Source of the DNA: Pseudomonas sp. CFBP13508
GTDB taxonomy: Bacteria > Pseudomonadota > Gammaproteobacteria > Pseudomonadales > Pseudomonadaceae
Length of the DNA stretch: 64,000 nt
Direction of reading: 5' to 3'
Assembly: GCF_005233515.1 (NCBI RefSeq)
Contig: NZ_QFZZ01000005.1
Location: 124,001 to 188,000, forward strand
Shown: piece by piece, positions 52,216 to 61,320 of the stretch
Position numbering within the stretch: position 1 is the first letter of the stretch
Layout of the letters: each line of letters opens with the position of its first letter
Translations under genes and position numbers: made by a program
The notes under the pieces: generated by a model
What the model saw: the letters and a program-made list of their open reading frames with translations, nothing else
The model's database searches: none
Told to the model about the DNA's origin: nothing

Positions 52216-52260
52216 GGTCCATCCAAACTGGGCGGCTTTGCAGCCCTGTTTGGATGGACC
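52216..52260. repeat. 13-bp inverted repeat downstream of the P4-type integrase
   Basis: GGTCCATCCAAAC and GTTTGGATGGACC enclose a smaller GGGC/GCCC stem. There is no clear T-tract; it may still end integrase transcription or be a recombinase site. Confidence 0.6.
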
Positions 52261-52301
52261 CGCGTGGACAAGCGGATCACTGAGATATGAAGACCGAGCG
52301 C

Positions 52302-53624
52302 TTACTCGGTTGCGCCACGTTTTGCTTTTAGGCGAGTGACGTTCGCTCCGGTCTGGTTTGCGAATTCGTGTGGAGTGACATGCTCCTGCCGGTTGGCCTC
52401 CAGGTACCGGCTCCACCAGTTCATGATCAGCCTGCGCTCCTCGATGAACTCGGCCTTGTGGATGTAAGCGGCGCGGACGTTGTTGCGCTCCTTGTGGCTC
52501 ATCTGCCGTTCAATGGCGGTCTCCGACCACAATCCTGACTCGATCAGTGCGCTGCAGGCCATCGAACGAAACCCATGCCCGCAGATATCGGTTTTGGTGT
52601 CGTATCCCATCGTCCGAAGCGCGTTGTTCACAGTATTTTCGGACATGGGCTTCCAGGGTTTGGCATCACCTGCGAAGACCAATGCGAATTTACCTGTGAG
52701 TGCATGGATTTTTTCGAGTAGCTCCACGGCTTGCGGCGATAAGGGTACTAAATGGATATCCCCTGCCATCTTCGTACCCCTTGTGGAAAAGGGTACTCCC
52801 TCCAACGCTGGCCGAGTGTCGGGTATCTCCCAGGTGCCGCGCTTAAGGTCGAACTCGCTCCAGCGGGCGAAGCGCAGCTCACTGGAGCGGACAAACACAT
52901 GCAGCGACAGCATCACCGTCAGACGGGTAAGTGCCCGGCCTTTATAGGTGTCGATCCGCTCCTGCAGTTCCGGCAGTCGCGATAAGGGTAGAGCGGGGCG
53001 ATGTACCACCCGCGGGGCTTTGATCGAGCCTTCGAGATCGTAAGCAGGGTTTATGGTGATAAGCCGGAGGCGCTTTGCCTCGCGCATGATGCTCTGCAGG
53101 TAGTTTTGTACCCTTAAAGCAACGTCGATCGTTCCGCGCTTCTTGATCGCTTCCAAGGGCTGCATAAGGTCATGGGTGTCGAGATCAACAATGGCGCGGG
53201 CGCCTATCAGCGGGAACACGTGGGTTTTGAGGCGGCTCATCACAGTCTTGGAATGGCCTGGTGCCCACTTGGCCGACATTTCCGTATGCCAGTCGAGAGC
53301 AACGCTTTCAAAGGTTCTGCCTTTGATCACGGCTTCCGCCTTGGCTTGGTGCTTGGTCTCTATAGGATCAACGCCATCCGCCAGCATTCGCTTAACTTCC
53401 AAGCGCTTGCGGCGCGCATCGGCGAGGCCAATGACGGGGTAGTTGCCGAACGAGGTCAGTCCTTCGCGTCCGTCAGGTTTGACGTACCGGAGCCGCCAGC
53501 CTTTGCGGCCGTTGGGTTGGACTAGGAGGTAGAGGCCATCGCCGTCGAAAAGCTTGTAGGCGCGGTCTGTAGGTTTTGCCAAGCGGCAAGCTGCGTCGGA
53601 GAGCGGAGCTGTGGTGCGCGACAT
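52302..53624 (-). CDS. P4-type tyrosine integrase (DUF4102 N-terminus)
   Basis: A 440-residue integrase. The N-terminal DUF4102 domain is DGDGLYLLVQPNGRKGWRLR and YVKPDGREGLTSFGNYPVIG. The catalytic domain shows Arg in FVRSSELRFARWSE, the His-x-x-Arg box in CGHGFRSMACSAL, a second His in RQMSHKERNNVRAAY and the Tyr in AAYIHKAEF. It lies beside the tRNA-Thr gene with its 5' end towards the att site, the usual position for P4/CP4-type islands. It should catalyse insertion at the tRNA 3' end. Confidence 0.94.
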   Translation of the reverse strand: MSRTTAPLSDAACRLAKPTDRAYKLFDGDGLYLLVQPNGRKGWRLRYVKPDGREGLTSFGNYPVIGLADARRKRLEVKRMLADGVDPIETKHQAKAEAVIKGRTFESVALDWHTEMSAKWAPGHSKTVMSRLKTHVFPLIGARAIVDLDTHDLMQPLEAIKKRGTIDVALRVQNYLQSIMREAKRLRLITINPAYDLEGSIKAPRVVHRPALPLSRLPELQERIDTYKGRALTRLTVMLSLHVFVRSSELRFARWSEFDLKRGTWEIPDTRPALEGVPFSTRGTKMAGDIHLVPLSPQAVELLEKIHALTGKFALVFAGDAKPWKPMSENTVNNALRTMGYDTKTDICGHGFRSMACSALIESGLWSETAIERQMSHKERNNVRAAYIHKAEFIEERRLIMNWWSRYLEANRQEHVTPHEFANQTGANVTRLKAKRGATE

Positions 53625-53725
53625 AAGGGTACTCCCTTTTATCGAAGTGACCTGTATCCCAAACTCTACCCTTAAAACGGTTGGAATCCACCAGTTTCTG
53701 ACGGAAACCGATGGAACCCCAAAAC

Positions 53726-53756
53726 GAAAAAACCCGCCAGAAGGCGGGTTCTTTGG
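53726..53756. terminator. Terminator between tRNA-Thr and the integrase gene
   Basis: GAAAAAACCCGCC, loop AGAA, GGCGGGTTCTTTGG. On the reverse strand it ends in TTTTTTC and so can stop the tRNA transcript, replacing the one now at 44150. Confidence 0.8.
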
Positions 53757-53796
53757 GGGTTCCAGAGATTTTGAAAGTCTTCTCTGGAACCTTGTA

Positions 53797-53872
<76 letters not shown>

Positions 53873-54279
53873 GTGTGGGCGACGATTATAGCGATTGGGT
53901 TGATCCTGTAAACCCCTGAATTCAGACTATTTTTGCATTCCCGGAAAATGAGGCCCTGCGTAAATTTATACGCAGCTTTTTGTACCTCACCTGCAGTGAG
54001 GCATTTATGCAGGGCGGACAGTTGAGTTTGGGCTTTCGGGACCCTGCAGTTACTCACTCGGCTAGCCCAATATTCGTCGGTTATGTCGTTTTGATTGGCA
54101 CCTTATGCACAACTGAGGGGCGCTAGGACTGCTCGGGCGAGGTTTTGTGAAGCCATTCTCATCTTGTTCGCAAATCCCTGTTTTACCGGTTTTTATTTAT
54201 GTGAACAAAAAATGACCAGTGTTGTTAAGGCGACGAAACAGGCGCAGATATTGGATCCACGGAAAATCCATCAACAGAG
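53873..54279. other. Gene-free stretch between tRNA-Thr and the methyltransferase gene
   Basis: It must hold the tRNA-Thr promoter. A small hairpin with T-tract (CTGCGTA, AATTTA, TACGCAG, CTTTTT at 53956-53981) could be a weak + strand terminator. Nothing else is seen. Confidence 0.45.
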
Positions 54280-55536
54280 TTATCCACAGGCTGTGATGTT
54301 TTCAGCGCGTTCGGCGAGCAGCAGTAAGTTACGCGGTGTAAGTGAGGTATCGCAGAAGGTCCCGAGGCGTACGAAGTATCCCTGTTCTGCGAGGAAAAGC
54401 GCTCGATCCAGATTCAGCCAGAGCTCAAGCGGTCGTCGGAACAATCCGCGAAGCAATTCCAGGTTGCGCACTTCGGCCAACCGCTGCCAACCGGCGGCTT
54501 CGAGTGTCGACCAATCTGGCGAGCCGACTGTGGATAACTCCTTCAGCGCTGCTAGATCGAGACAATAGTCCGCAAACGGTTTATCCAGCCAGGCGCTGGG
54601 CAGGGAGGGCGTTGGAAGGTAGTCATCGACGCCGCGCACTTGCCGTTGCAGCAGGTCGAAAGCCAGGCGACGAGCCATCGAGGTGTCGCGCTGACGTCGG
54701 ACGCGAGCACCGGCGGTGACGGTTTCGCTCATCGGCAACGCCAGATCTTCCAGCGACAGCTTTAGGAGCGATGCCGATCCTGCGCAGGACAAGGCCTGAT
54801 ATTCGTTGCGACTGATGCGGTTGTAGCAGCAGGGCGCAATCGCCATTTGCTGGCAACCTGCGGCACTGGCCAGTTGCATCAAGCGCACATGCAGATCACC
54901 GCACGCGTGGAGGGCGATGGCTGTGTGCGCGGCGTTCAATACGGCTGGGGCATCCGCCGCGAGTACATCCTGTTCGACATGCAGGGCGTTCAAGTGATGA
55001 CGCTGACTCAAGGCCTGACCGCTGGCGACCAATAAAGGATCGTATTCAACGCAAGTCAATTGTTGCCCGGCACCCAACAGGCGGCGTCCCAGATGCCCTT
55101 TGCCGGAGCACCAGTCCAGCCAATGCGTCGGCTGCGAGGCGAAAGACAAGCGACTGGCAAACGCTTCAATCTGCTGCCACTTACGACCCGGCACATCGAC
55201 ATTCAAGCGATGCCCGGCAGCCTCAAGCGCATGCCCCGACAACTCACCGACCGCACTCAGCTCAGCCGACAACTTCGCCAATGAAGCGAACGGCTCCGGC
55301 GCTTCAACAAGATCAGCAGGATGGTTGTGCGTGCGTTCTGCATCTTCCAGCGACCGCCCGCGTAGCCACGCAGACACCTCGGGATAAGACGCTTCCCAGG
55401 CAAGCGAAAGGTGGGTGAACGGCCGAGGTTTCCACAGCGCCTGATGCTTAATCAAAAAAGCATCCAGCGCGGTGAAGCGGGCGAGTAGGGCCTCGCCCGT
55501 CAGCACGTGGGACGTTTCAGCGGCCTTGGCAGGCAT
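54280..55536 (-). CDS. SAM-dependent methyltransferase (Methyltransf_32 type)
   Basis: A 418-residue protein. HWLDWCSGKGHLGRRLL (near residue 140) is the SAM-binding motif I, LTCVEYDPLLVASG motif II, and IALHACGDLHVRLMQLA plus IAPCCYNRI are features of the Methyltransf_32 family, some of which modify RNA or small molecules. The ATG at 55536 overlaps the end of the permease gene by 20 bases, so it is probably in the same transcript as the ABC transporter. Substrate unknown. Confidence 0.82.
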   Translation of the reverse strand: MPAKAAETSHVLTGEALLARFTALDAFLIKHQALWKPRPFTHLSLAWEASYPEVSAWLRGRSLEDAERTHNHPADLVEAPEPFASLAKLSAELSAVGELSGHALEAAGHRLNVDVPGRKWQQIEAFASRLSFASQPTHWLDWCSGKGHLGRRLLGAGQQLTCVEYDPLLVASGQALSQRHHLNALHVEQDVLAADAPAVLNAAHTAIALHACGDLHVRLMQLASAAGCQQMAIAPCCYNRISRNEYQALSCAGSASLLKLSLEDLALPMSETVTAGARVRRQRDTSMARRLAFDLLQRQVRGVDDYLPTPSLPSAWLDKPFADYCLDLAALKELSTVGSPDWSTLEAAGWQRLAEVRNLELLRGLFRRPLELWLNLDRALFLAEQGYFVRLGTFCDTSLTPRNLLLLAERAENITACG

Positions 55537-56206
55537 CGACGCGCAGCCAGCGTTCCAGCAGCTTGAAGCCGCGAACCAGCACGTAAGCCATGACCAGATA
55601 GAACACGCCGGCGGCAAAGAAAATTTCCACCGGCAGATAGGTGCGCGCAATGATCGTGCGCGCCATGCCGGTCAGTTCCAGCAGGGTCACGGTGCTGGCC
55701 AGGGCGCTGGCTTTGAGCATCAGGATCACTTCGTTGCTGTAGGCCGGCAGGCCGATGCGCGCGGCGCGGGGCAGGATGATGTAGAACATCGCTTTCGGCC
55801 TGGACATGCCCAAGGCCCGCGCGGCTTCGATTTCTCCCGGCGGAATTGCCTGAATGGCTCCACGCAGGATTTCGGCAATGTACGCCGCCGTGTGCAGGGT
55901 CATGGTCACGGTCGCACACCAGAACGGATCGCGCAGGTATGGCCACAACGCGCTTTCACGCACTGCGTCGAACTGCGCCAGGCCGTAATAGACCAGAAAC
56001 AGCTGCACCAGCAACGGCGTGCCGCGGAAAAAGAAGATGTAGGCGTAAGGCAGCGAGCGCACGTACCAGCGCTTCGAAGAGCGGGCGATGCCCAGCGGAA
56101 TGGCGAGCAGCAGACCGGCAATGACAGCGATGGCAACCAGTTCCAGCGTCAGGGTCGCGCCCTGTGCCAGTTTCGGCAGCCACTTGATGATGACTTCCCA
56201 GTTCAT
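55517..56206 (-). CDS. Polar amino-acid ABC transporter permease (HisM type)
   Basis: A 229-residue membrane protein, MNWEVIIKWLPKLAQGATLT at the start. The EAA-type loop is AIPPGEIEAARALGMSRPKA, and FFRGTPLLVQLFLVYYGL is the HisM-family permease block. It overlaps the next permease gene by four bases. Part of an operon in the order ATPase, binding protein, permease, permease, methyltransferase. Confidence 0.92.
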   Translation of the reverse strand: MNWEVIIKWLPKLAQGATLTLELVAIAVIAGLLLAIPLGIARSSKRWYVRSLPYAYIFFFRGTPLLVQLFLVYYGLAQFDAVRESALWPYLRDPFWCATVTMTLHTAAYIAEILRGAIQAIPPGEIEAARALGMSRPKAMFYIILPRAARIGLPAYSNEVILMLKASALASTVTLLELTGMARTIIARTYLPVEIFFAAGVFYLVMAYVLVRGFKLLERWLRVDACQGR

Positions 56207-56898
56207 TGCGCGCTCCTCGCAAAGCCGCGAGCGGCGCGTTTTTCCAGCAAGTGCATGCCGGTCATCGCCAGCACGGTCAGGCCCAGGTACATGATCGCGG
56301 CGACCATATAGAAGGTGAACGGTTGTTTCGACACGGTTACGCCAATCTGCGCGTGACGCATGATTTCTTCCAGGCCAATCACCGAGACCAGCGCGGTGTC
56401 CTTCATCAGGATCATGAACAGGTTGCCCAGGCCCGGCAGGGCGATGCGCCACATCTGCGGCATGATCAGCCGGGTAAAAATCCGCCATTTCGACAGGCCC
56501 AGGGCCTGGCCGGCCTCACGGTGACCTTTGGGAATGGCCAGCAGGGCGCCGCGAAACACTTCCGTGGCGTACGCTCCGAAGCACAGGCCCAGTGCGATCA
56601 CACCGGCGGCAAACGCGTTGAGTTGCAGGTCGGGATTGCCGAAGTACTCACCGAGGGCGCGCATCAGGTTGACCGTACCGAAGTAGATCAACAGCACCCA
56701 GAGCAATTCCGGGACGCCGCGTACCAGCGTCGAATAAGTGCCGCCAAGCCATTGCAGCGGCTTGTACGGGGAGGTCTTGGCCAAGGCGCCGAGCAGGCCG
56801 AGCACCAGGCCCAGGCACAGGGCGGTGAGGGCCAGTTGGACGGTCATCAGCGCGCCAGCGGCGAGCGCCGGGCCGAATCCGTAGAGGTCGATAATCAT
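56203..56898 (-). CDS. Polar amino-acid ABC transporter permease (HisQ type)
   Basis: A 231-residue membrane protein with about five hydrophobic segments. YSTLVRGVPELLWVLLIYFG and the loop AIPKGHREAGQALGLSKWRI are typical HisQ/GlnP features. It forms a heterodimer with the HisM-type subunit downstream. Confidence 0.92.
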   Translation of the reverse strand: MIIDLYGFGPALAAGALMTVQLALTALCLGLVLGLLGALAKTSPYKPLQWLGGTYSTLVRGVPELLWVLLIYFGTVNLMRALGEYFGNPDLQLNAFAAGVIALGLCFGAYATEVFRGALLAIPKGHREAGQALGLSKWRIFTRLIMPQMWRIALPGLGNLFMILMKDTALVSVIGLEEIMRHAQIGVTVSKQPFTFYMVAAIMYLGLTVLAMTGMHLLEKRAARGFARSAQ

Positions 56899-56975
56899 GG
56901 GTTTCTGTTCAAATTGCGGCAGGCAAAGTCGGGATCCGGTGCCGCTTGATCACGGCGCCGGTCCCACAGGTCAGA

Positions 56976-57728
56976 TCAATAGATACTGAACGGGAAGTAC
57001 TTGTCGTTGATTTTCTTGTAGGTACCGTCAGCGACGATTTCCTTCAGGGCTGCGTTCAGCTTGTTGCGCAGCTCGTTGTCACCCTTGCGCACGGCGATGC
57101 CGATCTTGTCGCTTTCCACCACCGGGTCGCCCTTGAACTCGTAGTTCTTGCCGGCGTCGGTTTTCAGCCAGTCATAGTTGGCGTACTTGTCGGCGAGGAT
57201 CGCGTCGACACGACCGGAGGTCAGGTCGAGGTAGGCGTTTTCCTGGGTGTCGTAGAGGCTGACCTTGATGTCGTCACCGTAGGTGTCTTCGAGCCAGGTG
57301 CCGGCCAGCGTTGCGCGCTGGGTGCCGATAGTCTTGCCCTTGAGCGAGTCCTTGTCGGTTTTGAAATCGACATTTTTCGGCGCGATGAACTGCAATTTGT
57401 TCGAGTAGTACGGGTCGGTAAAGTCCACCGCGGCTTTGCGCTCTTCGGTGATCGACAGCGAGGAAATCAGGAAGTCGAACTTCTTCGCGTTCAGCGCCGG
57501 AATGATGCCGTCCCAGTCAGAGGTGACGACGGAGCATTCGGCTTTCATCTTCGCGCACAGGGCGTCGCCGATTTCCTTGTCGAAGCCGACCACTTGGCCG
57601 CTCGCGTCTTTATTGTTGAACGGCGGGTAGGCCGCTTCGATGCCCATCTTCAGGGTTTCAGCCATGGCACCGGCGCTGAACGCGAGAGTGACGGCGGCGG
57701 CCAGGAAGACCTTTTTGAAATTCTGCAT
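56976..57728 (-). CDS. Periplasmic amino-acid binding protein (HisJ/ArgT type)
   Basis: A 250-residue protein with signal peptide (MQNFKKVFLAAAVTLAFSAG, AMA cleavage). LKMGIEAAYPPFNNKDASGQ, GFDKEIGDALCAKMKAECSVV, DWDGIIPALNAKKFDFLISS and DFTDPYY are the family 3 binding-protein blocks seen in lysine/arginine/ornithine and histidine binders. The exact ligand is not given by sequence alone; a basic amino acid is likely. Confidence 0.93.
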   Translation of the reverse strand: MQNFKKVFLAAAVTLAFSAGAMAETLKMGIEAAYPPFNNKDASGQVVGFDKEIGDALCAKMKAECSVVTSDWDGIIPALNAKKFDFLISSLSITEERKAAVDFTDPYYSNKLQFIAPKNVDFKTDKDSLKGKTIGTQRATLAGTWLEDTYGDDIKVSLYDTQENAYLDLTSGRVDAILADKYANYDWLKTDAGKNYEFKGDPVVESDKIGIAVRKGDNELRNKLNAALKEIVADGTYKKINDKYFPFSIY

Positions 57729-57741
57729 GCATGTTGCTCCG

Positions 57742-58515
57742 TTAGCGGTTGCTGGACATGAATTGTTTGCAGCGCGCCGAAAGCGGGTTGTCGAACACCT
57801 GCTGTGGCGATCCTTGCTCTTCTATAAGGCCCTGATGAAGGAACACCACTTCGCTGGAGACCTGGCGGGCGAAGCCCATTTCGTGGGTCACGAGCAGCAT
57901 GGTGCGGCCTTCTTCGGCCAATGCGCGGATGACACTAAGTACTTCCTGAACCATTTCCGGGTCAAGCGCGGAGGTGGGTTCGTCGAACAGGATCACCTTC
58001 GGCTGCATTGCCAGCGTGCGGGCGATGGCGGCGCGTTGTTGCTGACCACCGGACAATTGCGCCGGGTAGGCGTGGCGCTTGTCAGCGATGCCGACCTTGG
58101 CCAGCAACGCTTCGGCGACTTCGATGGCCTCGGCCTTGCTCTGGCCGAGCACGCGGCGCGGGGCTTCGATAACGTTGTCGAGCACGCTCATGTGCGGCCA
58201 CAGATTAAAGTTTTGAAATACAAAACCAATCTCCGAACGAAGGCGATTGATCTGCTTGCCGTCGGCGGCGACCAGTTCGCCGTTCTTCGCGGCCTTGAGC
58301 TTGAGTTCTTCACCGGCCACCAGGATCTGGCCCTGATGCGGGTTTTCCAACAGGTTGATGCAGCGCAGGAACGTGGACTTGCCGGAACCGGAAGAGCCGA
58401 GGATCGAGATCACGTCGCCGTCGCGGGCGGTCAGCGAGATGCCTTTGAGCACCTCAAGCTGTCCGTAGCGTTTGTGCAAGTTGCGGATTTCAAGCGCGGG
58501 CGTGGCCTCAGCCAT
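57742..58515 (-). CDS. Amino-acid ABC transporter ATPase (HisP type)
   Basis: A 257-residue ATPase: Walker A ILGSSGSGKSTFLRCINLLE, Q-loop VFQNFNLWPHMSVL, signature LSGGQQQRAAIARTLAM, Walker B ILFDEPTSALDPEM, and switch His in LLVTHEMGFA. First gene of the operon. It matches HisP, with the 20-residue insert (LKLKAAKNGELVAADGKQ) common in HisP homologues. Confidence 0.94.
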   Translation of the reverse strand: MAEATPALEIRNLHKRYGQLEVLKGISLTARDGDVISILGSSGSGKSTFLRCINLLENPHQGQILVAGEELKLKAAKNGELVAADGKQINRLRSEIGFVFQNFNLWPHMSVLDNVIEAPRRVLGQSKAEAIEVAEALLAKVGIADKRHAYPAQLSGGQQQRAAIARTLAMQPKVILFDEPTSALDPEMVQEVLSVIRALAEEGRTMLLVTHEMGFARQVSSEVVFLHQGLIEEQGSPQQVFDNPLSARCKQFMSSNR

Positions 58516-59058
58516 GTGCGTTCCTCATATATGTTGCGCTCCTGCTGTTGGCGGGCCTTCCTGGCGAGGCGGCCAAGCTAGCATAGCGTTTCAATGGCAG
58601 CCAACAGCGCTACGAGCGGTAAACGGGTGGCATGTTGCGGGTTGTCGCATCGGCGCAGCAGACTGTCGCCCCATCAACAACCGAACGGGTGTTTGATCGT
58701 GCAAACCCGTGGGTGCCGCGTAAAAAAAGGCGCGATGTTGCCAGCTTTGGCGGGGTGTTGGAAGCGCTATCCGGCCGAACGTTCCTTATTCGCCCTTTTT
58801 CTGTGCGCCGCACACTTTATCTGTGTGTTTCTGGTGCGCGGATTCGTCTCGAAAGTGAGTCGCCGGGTAACGTTCTGGCGAATAGCCATTAAACTCAAGG
58901 ACTTGCATCGGATGCCGGAGCCCCCGGCCCTCAAGGACTTGAAACATTTTGGCGCAAATATTGCGTGCAGAATAAGGAACAGGCCGTTGGATTCTTTTTA
59001 CGAGAAAGAATTTTCAGACGCGCCGGACGCACTCGCTTTCCTTGCAAAGGTAGTCTCT
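58516..59058. other. Intergenic region between the ABC operon and the amino-acid permease
   Basis: 543 bases between two divergent transcripts; both promoters must be here. The frame of the permease is open upstream but without homology. No clear repeat, terminator or small gene is visible. Confidence 0.4.
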
Positions 59059-60450
59059 ATGAGCAGTACCCCAAGCTCCACTGGCCTCGAACAGGGGCTC
59101 AAACCGCGTCATGTGACCATGTTGTCGATCGCCGGTGTGATCGGCGCCGGTCTGTTCGTCGGCTCCGGCCACGCCATTGCTGCCGCCGGCCCGGCCGTGC
59201 TGCTGGCCTACGCCGCTGCCGGCACTCTGGTGGTGCTGGTGATGCGCATGCTCGGCGAAATGGCCGTAGCCTCGCCGGACACCGGTTCGTTCTCGACATA
59301 TGCCGACCGCGCGATCGGTCACTGGGCCGGTTTCACCATCGGCTGGCTCTACTGGTGGTTCTGGGTGCTGGTGATTCCGCTGGAAGCCAACGCCGCCGCG
59401 ACCATCCTGCATGCGTGGTTCCCGGGCGTGGACATCTGGGCTTTCGCTTTGGTCATCACCATGCTGCTGACCGTGACCAACCTGTTCAGCGTGAAGAATT
59501 ACGGCGAGTTCGAGTTCTGGTTCGCCCTGATTAAGGTGCTGGCGATCATCGGCTTCATCGGCCTCGGCCTTGCGGCGATTTTCGGCTTTCTGCCGACCAG
59601 CCAGGTCAGCGGTGTGTCGCATCTGTTCGACAGTGGCGGCTTCCTGCCCAACGGCATGGGCGCTGTGCTGGGCGCGATCCTGACCACCATGTTCTCGTTC
59701 ATGGGCACCGAGATCGTCACCATCGCGGCGGCGGAATCGAAGGACCCAGGCAAGCAGATCTCCAAGGCGACCAACTCGGTGATCTGGCGGATCGGCTTGT
59801 TCTATCTCGTTTCGATTTTCATCGTGGTGGCGCTGGTGCCGTGGAACGATCCTACCCTGGCCAACCTCGGTTCCTACCAGACCGTGCTTGAGCGCATGGG
59901 CATTCCCAACGCGAAGATGATCGTCGACATCGTCGTACTGGTCGCGGTGACCAGTTGCCTGAACTCGGCGCTGTACACCTCGTCGCGCATGCTGTTCTCC
60001 CTCGGCAAGCGCGGCGACGCCCCAGCCATGTCGACCCGCACCAACAAAAGCGGCACGCCTTACTGGGCAGTGATGTTGTCGACCGGCGCAGCGTTCCTCT
60101 GCACCTTCGCCAACTATGTAGCTCCGGCCGCGGTGTTTGAATTCCTCCTGGCCAGCTCCGGCGCCATCGCCCTGCTGGTGTATCTGGTGATCGCGTTCTC
60201 GCAACTGCGTATGCGTAAACAGCGCATGGCCCGCGGCGAGAAGATTGTCTTCAGCATGTGGCTGTTCCCGGGTCTGACCTGGGCGGTGATCATCTTCATC
60301 GTCGCCGCGCTGACCATCATGCTGTTCCAGGAAGCCCACCGCGTGGAAATCCTCGCCACCGGCCTGCTGAGCCTGATGGTGGTGGCTGCCGGTCTGCTGG
60401 TGTCGCGCCGGCGCAAGCTGGAAAAGCGCGGTGCGGTGGTGTTGAACTGA
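59059..60450 (+). CDS. gabP: Amino-acid permease, GabP-like
   Basis: A 463-residue APC-family permease with 12 hydrophobic segments. LKPRHVTMLSIAGVIGAGLF, then VGSGHAIAAAGPAVLLAYA, and ALYTSSRMLFSLGKRGDAP are AAT-family blocks; length and N-terminus fit GABA or beta-alanine permeases of Pseudomonas (GabP/BauD). The ATG at 59059 has AAAGG upstream. A terminator follows 17 bases after the stop. Exact substrate is inferred. Confidence 0.8.
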   Translation: MSSTPSSTGLEQGLKPRHVTMLSIAGVIGAGLFVGSGHAIAAAGPAVLLAYAAAGTLVVLVMRMLGEMAVASPDTGSFSTYADRAIGHWAGFTIGWLYWWFWVLVIPLEANAAATILHAWFPGVDIWAFALVITMLLTVTNLFSVKNYGEFEFWFALIKVLAIIGFIGLGLAAIFGFLPTSQVSGVSHLFDSGGFLPNGMGAVLGAILTTMFSFMGTEIVTIAAAESKDPGKQISKATNSVIWRIGLFYLVSIFIVVALVPWNDPTLANLGSYQTVLERMGIPNAKMIVDIVVLVAVTSCLNSALYTSSRMLFSLGKRGDAPAMSTRTNKSGTPYWAVMLSTGAAFLCTFANYVAPAAVFEFLLASSGAIALLVYLVIAFSQLRMRKQRMARGEKIVFSMWLFPGLTWAVIIFIVAALTIMLFQEAHRVEILATGLLSLMVVAAGLLVSRRRKLEKRGAVVLN

Positions 60451-60467
60451 TTTTTAACGCGTAATGC

Positions 60468-60515
60468 AAAACGGCCGCTGTCAGGGATGACTAGCGGCCG
60501 TTTTTGTTTCTGAGC
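60468..60515. repeat. Terminator and 48-bp direct repeat, copy 1
   Basis: AACGGCCGCT, loop of 13 bases, AGCGGCCGTTTTTG then TTTCTGAGC. It ends gabP. The same 48 bases with one mismatch recur exactly 800 bases on at 61268. Confidence 0.93.
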
Positions 60516-60527
60516 TTTTCAATCAGG

Positions 60528-60926
60528 TTAAACCCAGTCCTCGATTCGCAAACCGGAAACGCGTTCAAACTCCCGTACGTTGTTCGTCACTACAATGAGT
60601 CCAAGTGACCGCGCGTGGCCAGCGATCATTTGGTCGTATGGCCCGATCGGCGTTCCAGCCTTCGCAAGTTCAGATCGAACCATCCCGGCCTGTGCGGCTG
60701 CGTCGTTATCGAAAGGCAAGACATCCAGTCGCGCGACGAACCCTTCGACAATCGCCAGATTCTTCTCCGGGACCGCTGACTTTTCAGCACCGTAAATAAG
60801 CTCCATGAGCGTGATAGCGCTGATGCACAACTGCCCGGAATGTCGATTGAAGGCTTCCCGGACAATTTGTGGTTTGTTCTTGATGGTGAAGATGCAGATG
60901 TTTGTATCCAGCATGTATTTGATCAT
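60528..60926 (-). CDS. vapC: VapC-type PIN-domain toxin
   Basis: A 132-residue PIN-domain ribonuclease. The acidic residues are seen in MLDTNICIFTIKN, ITLMELIYGAEKS and IGPYDQMIAGHARS, with VVTNNVREFERVSGLRIEDW at the end. It probably cuts initiator tRNA or rRNA as other VapC proteins do. The ATG overlaps the vapB stop by one base. Looks intact. Confidence 0.93.
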   Translation of the reverse strand: MIKYMLDTNICIFTIKNKPQIVREAFNRHSGQLCISAITLMELIYGAEKSAVPEKNLAIVEGFVARLDVLPFDNDAAAQAGMVRSELAKAGTPIGPYDQMIAGHARSLGLIVVTNNVREFERVSGLRIEDWV

Positions 60927-61156
60927 CAGAACGACTCGCGCTCCTGATCAGTGGGTTGCTCACGGTCAGCCATGAAATCAGGGCTGACGCTGTCGCCATC
61001 AAACCAGCTATCCCAGCATTCTCCAGCAGGCGTAATGACGCGTGTTCTGCCAATCGCGATAACTTCCACGCGTTTAACGTCGCCGGGCATCGCAACTGCC
61101 TTTGGCAGGCGGACTGCCTGACTTCTATTGCTCATGAAAATTGTGGTCTGCTCCAT
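60926..61156 (-). CDS. vapB: VapB-type antitoxin
   Basis: A 76-residue AbrB/SpoVT-type antitoxin: MEQTTIFMSNRSQAVRLPKA and the C-terminal toxin-binding part with WDSWFDGDSVSPDFM. The ATG at 61156 follows GGAGGT; the frame is open upstream to 61243 but without homology. It binds VapC and likely represses the vapBC promoter. Confidence 0.92.
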   Translation of the reverse strand: MEQTTIFMSNRSQAVRLPKAVAMPGDVKRVEVIAIGRTRVITPAGECWDSWFDGDSVSPDFMADREQPTDQERESF

Positions 61157-61267
61157 ATCCGACCTCCGGGCCTGATCCTGTGATTGGTTCAGGATAGGTT
61201 GTGCTGGGGATATGTCAACGGGATATACATTGTCATTGGGCAAAGAGTGCTAGGCCATCCAAACAAA

Positions 61268-61315
61268 AAAACGGCCGCTGTCAGGGATGACTAGCGGCCG
61301 TTTTGGTTTCTGAGC
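61268..61315. repeat. Terminator and 48-bp direct repeat, copy 2
   Basis: Identical to 60468-60515 but for one base (61305 G). It lies just downstream of the 61321 gene, for which it is the terminator. vapBC lies between the copies. Confidence 0.93.
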
Positions 61316-61320
61316 AGGGC

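Larger units (their letters stand above)
51397..52301. other. 905-base region between two recombinase genes
   Basis: It holds repeat copies related to those left of the recombinase pair, one doubtful ORF (51681-51956), a perfect 15-bp hairpin (51820-51854), DnaA-box-like sequences (52093-52182) and a 13-bp inverted repeat (52216-52260). No well-supported gene. Confidence 0.5.

Noticed and set aside
59014..60339. 441-codon reverse frame opposite the GabP-like permease
   Set aside because: His- and Gln-rich composition of an antisense shadow; the permease is clear.
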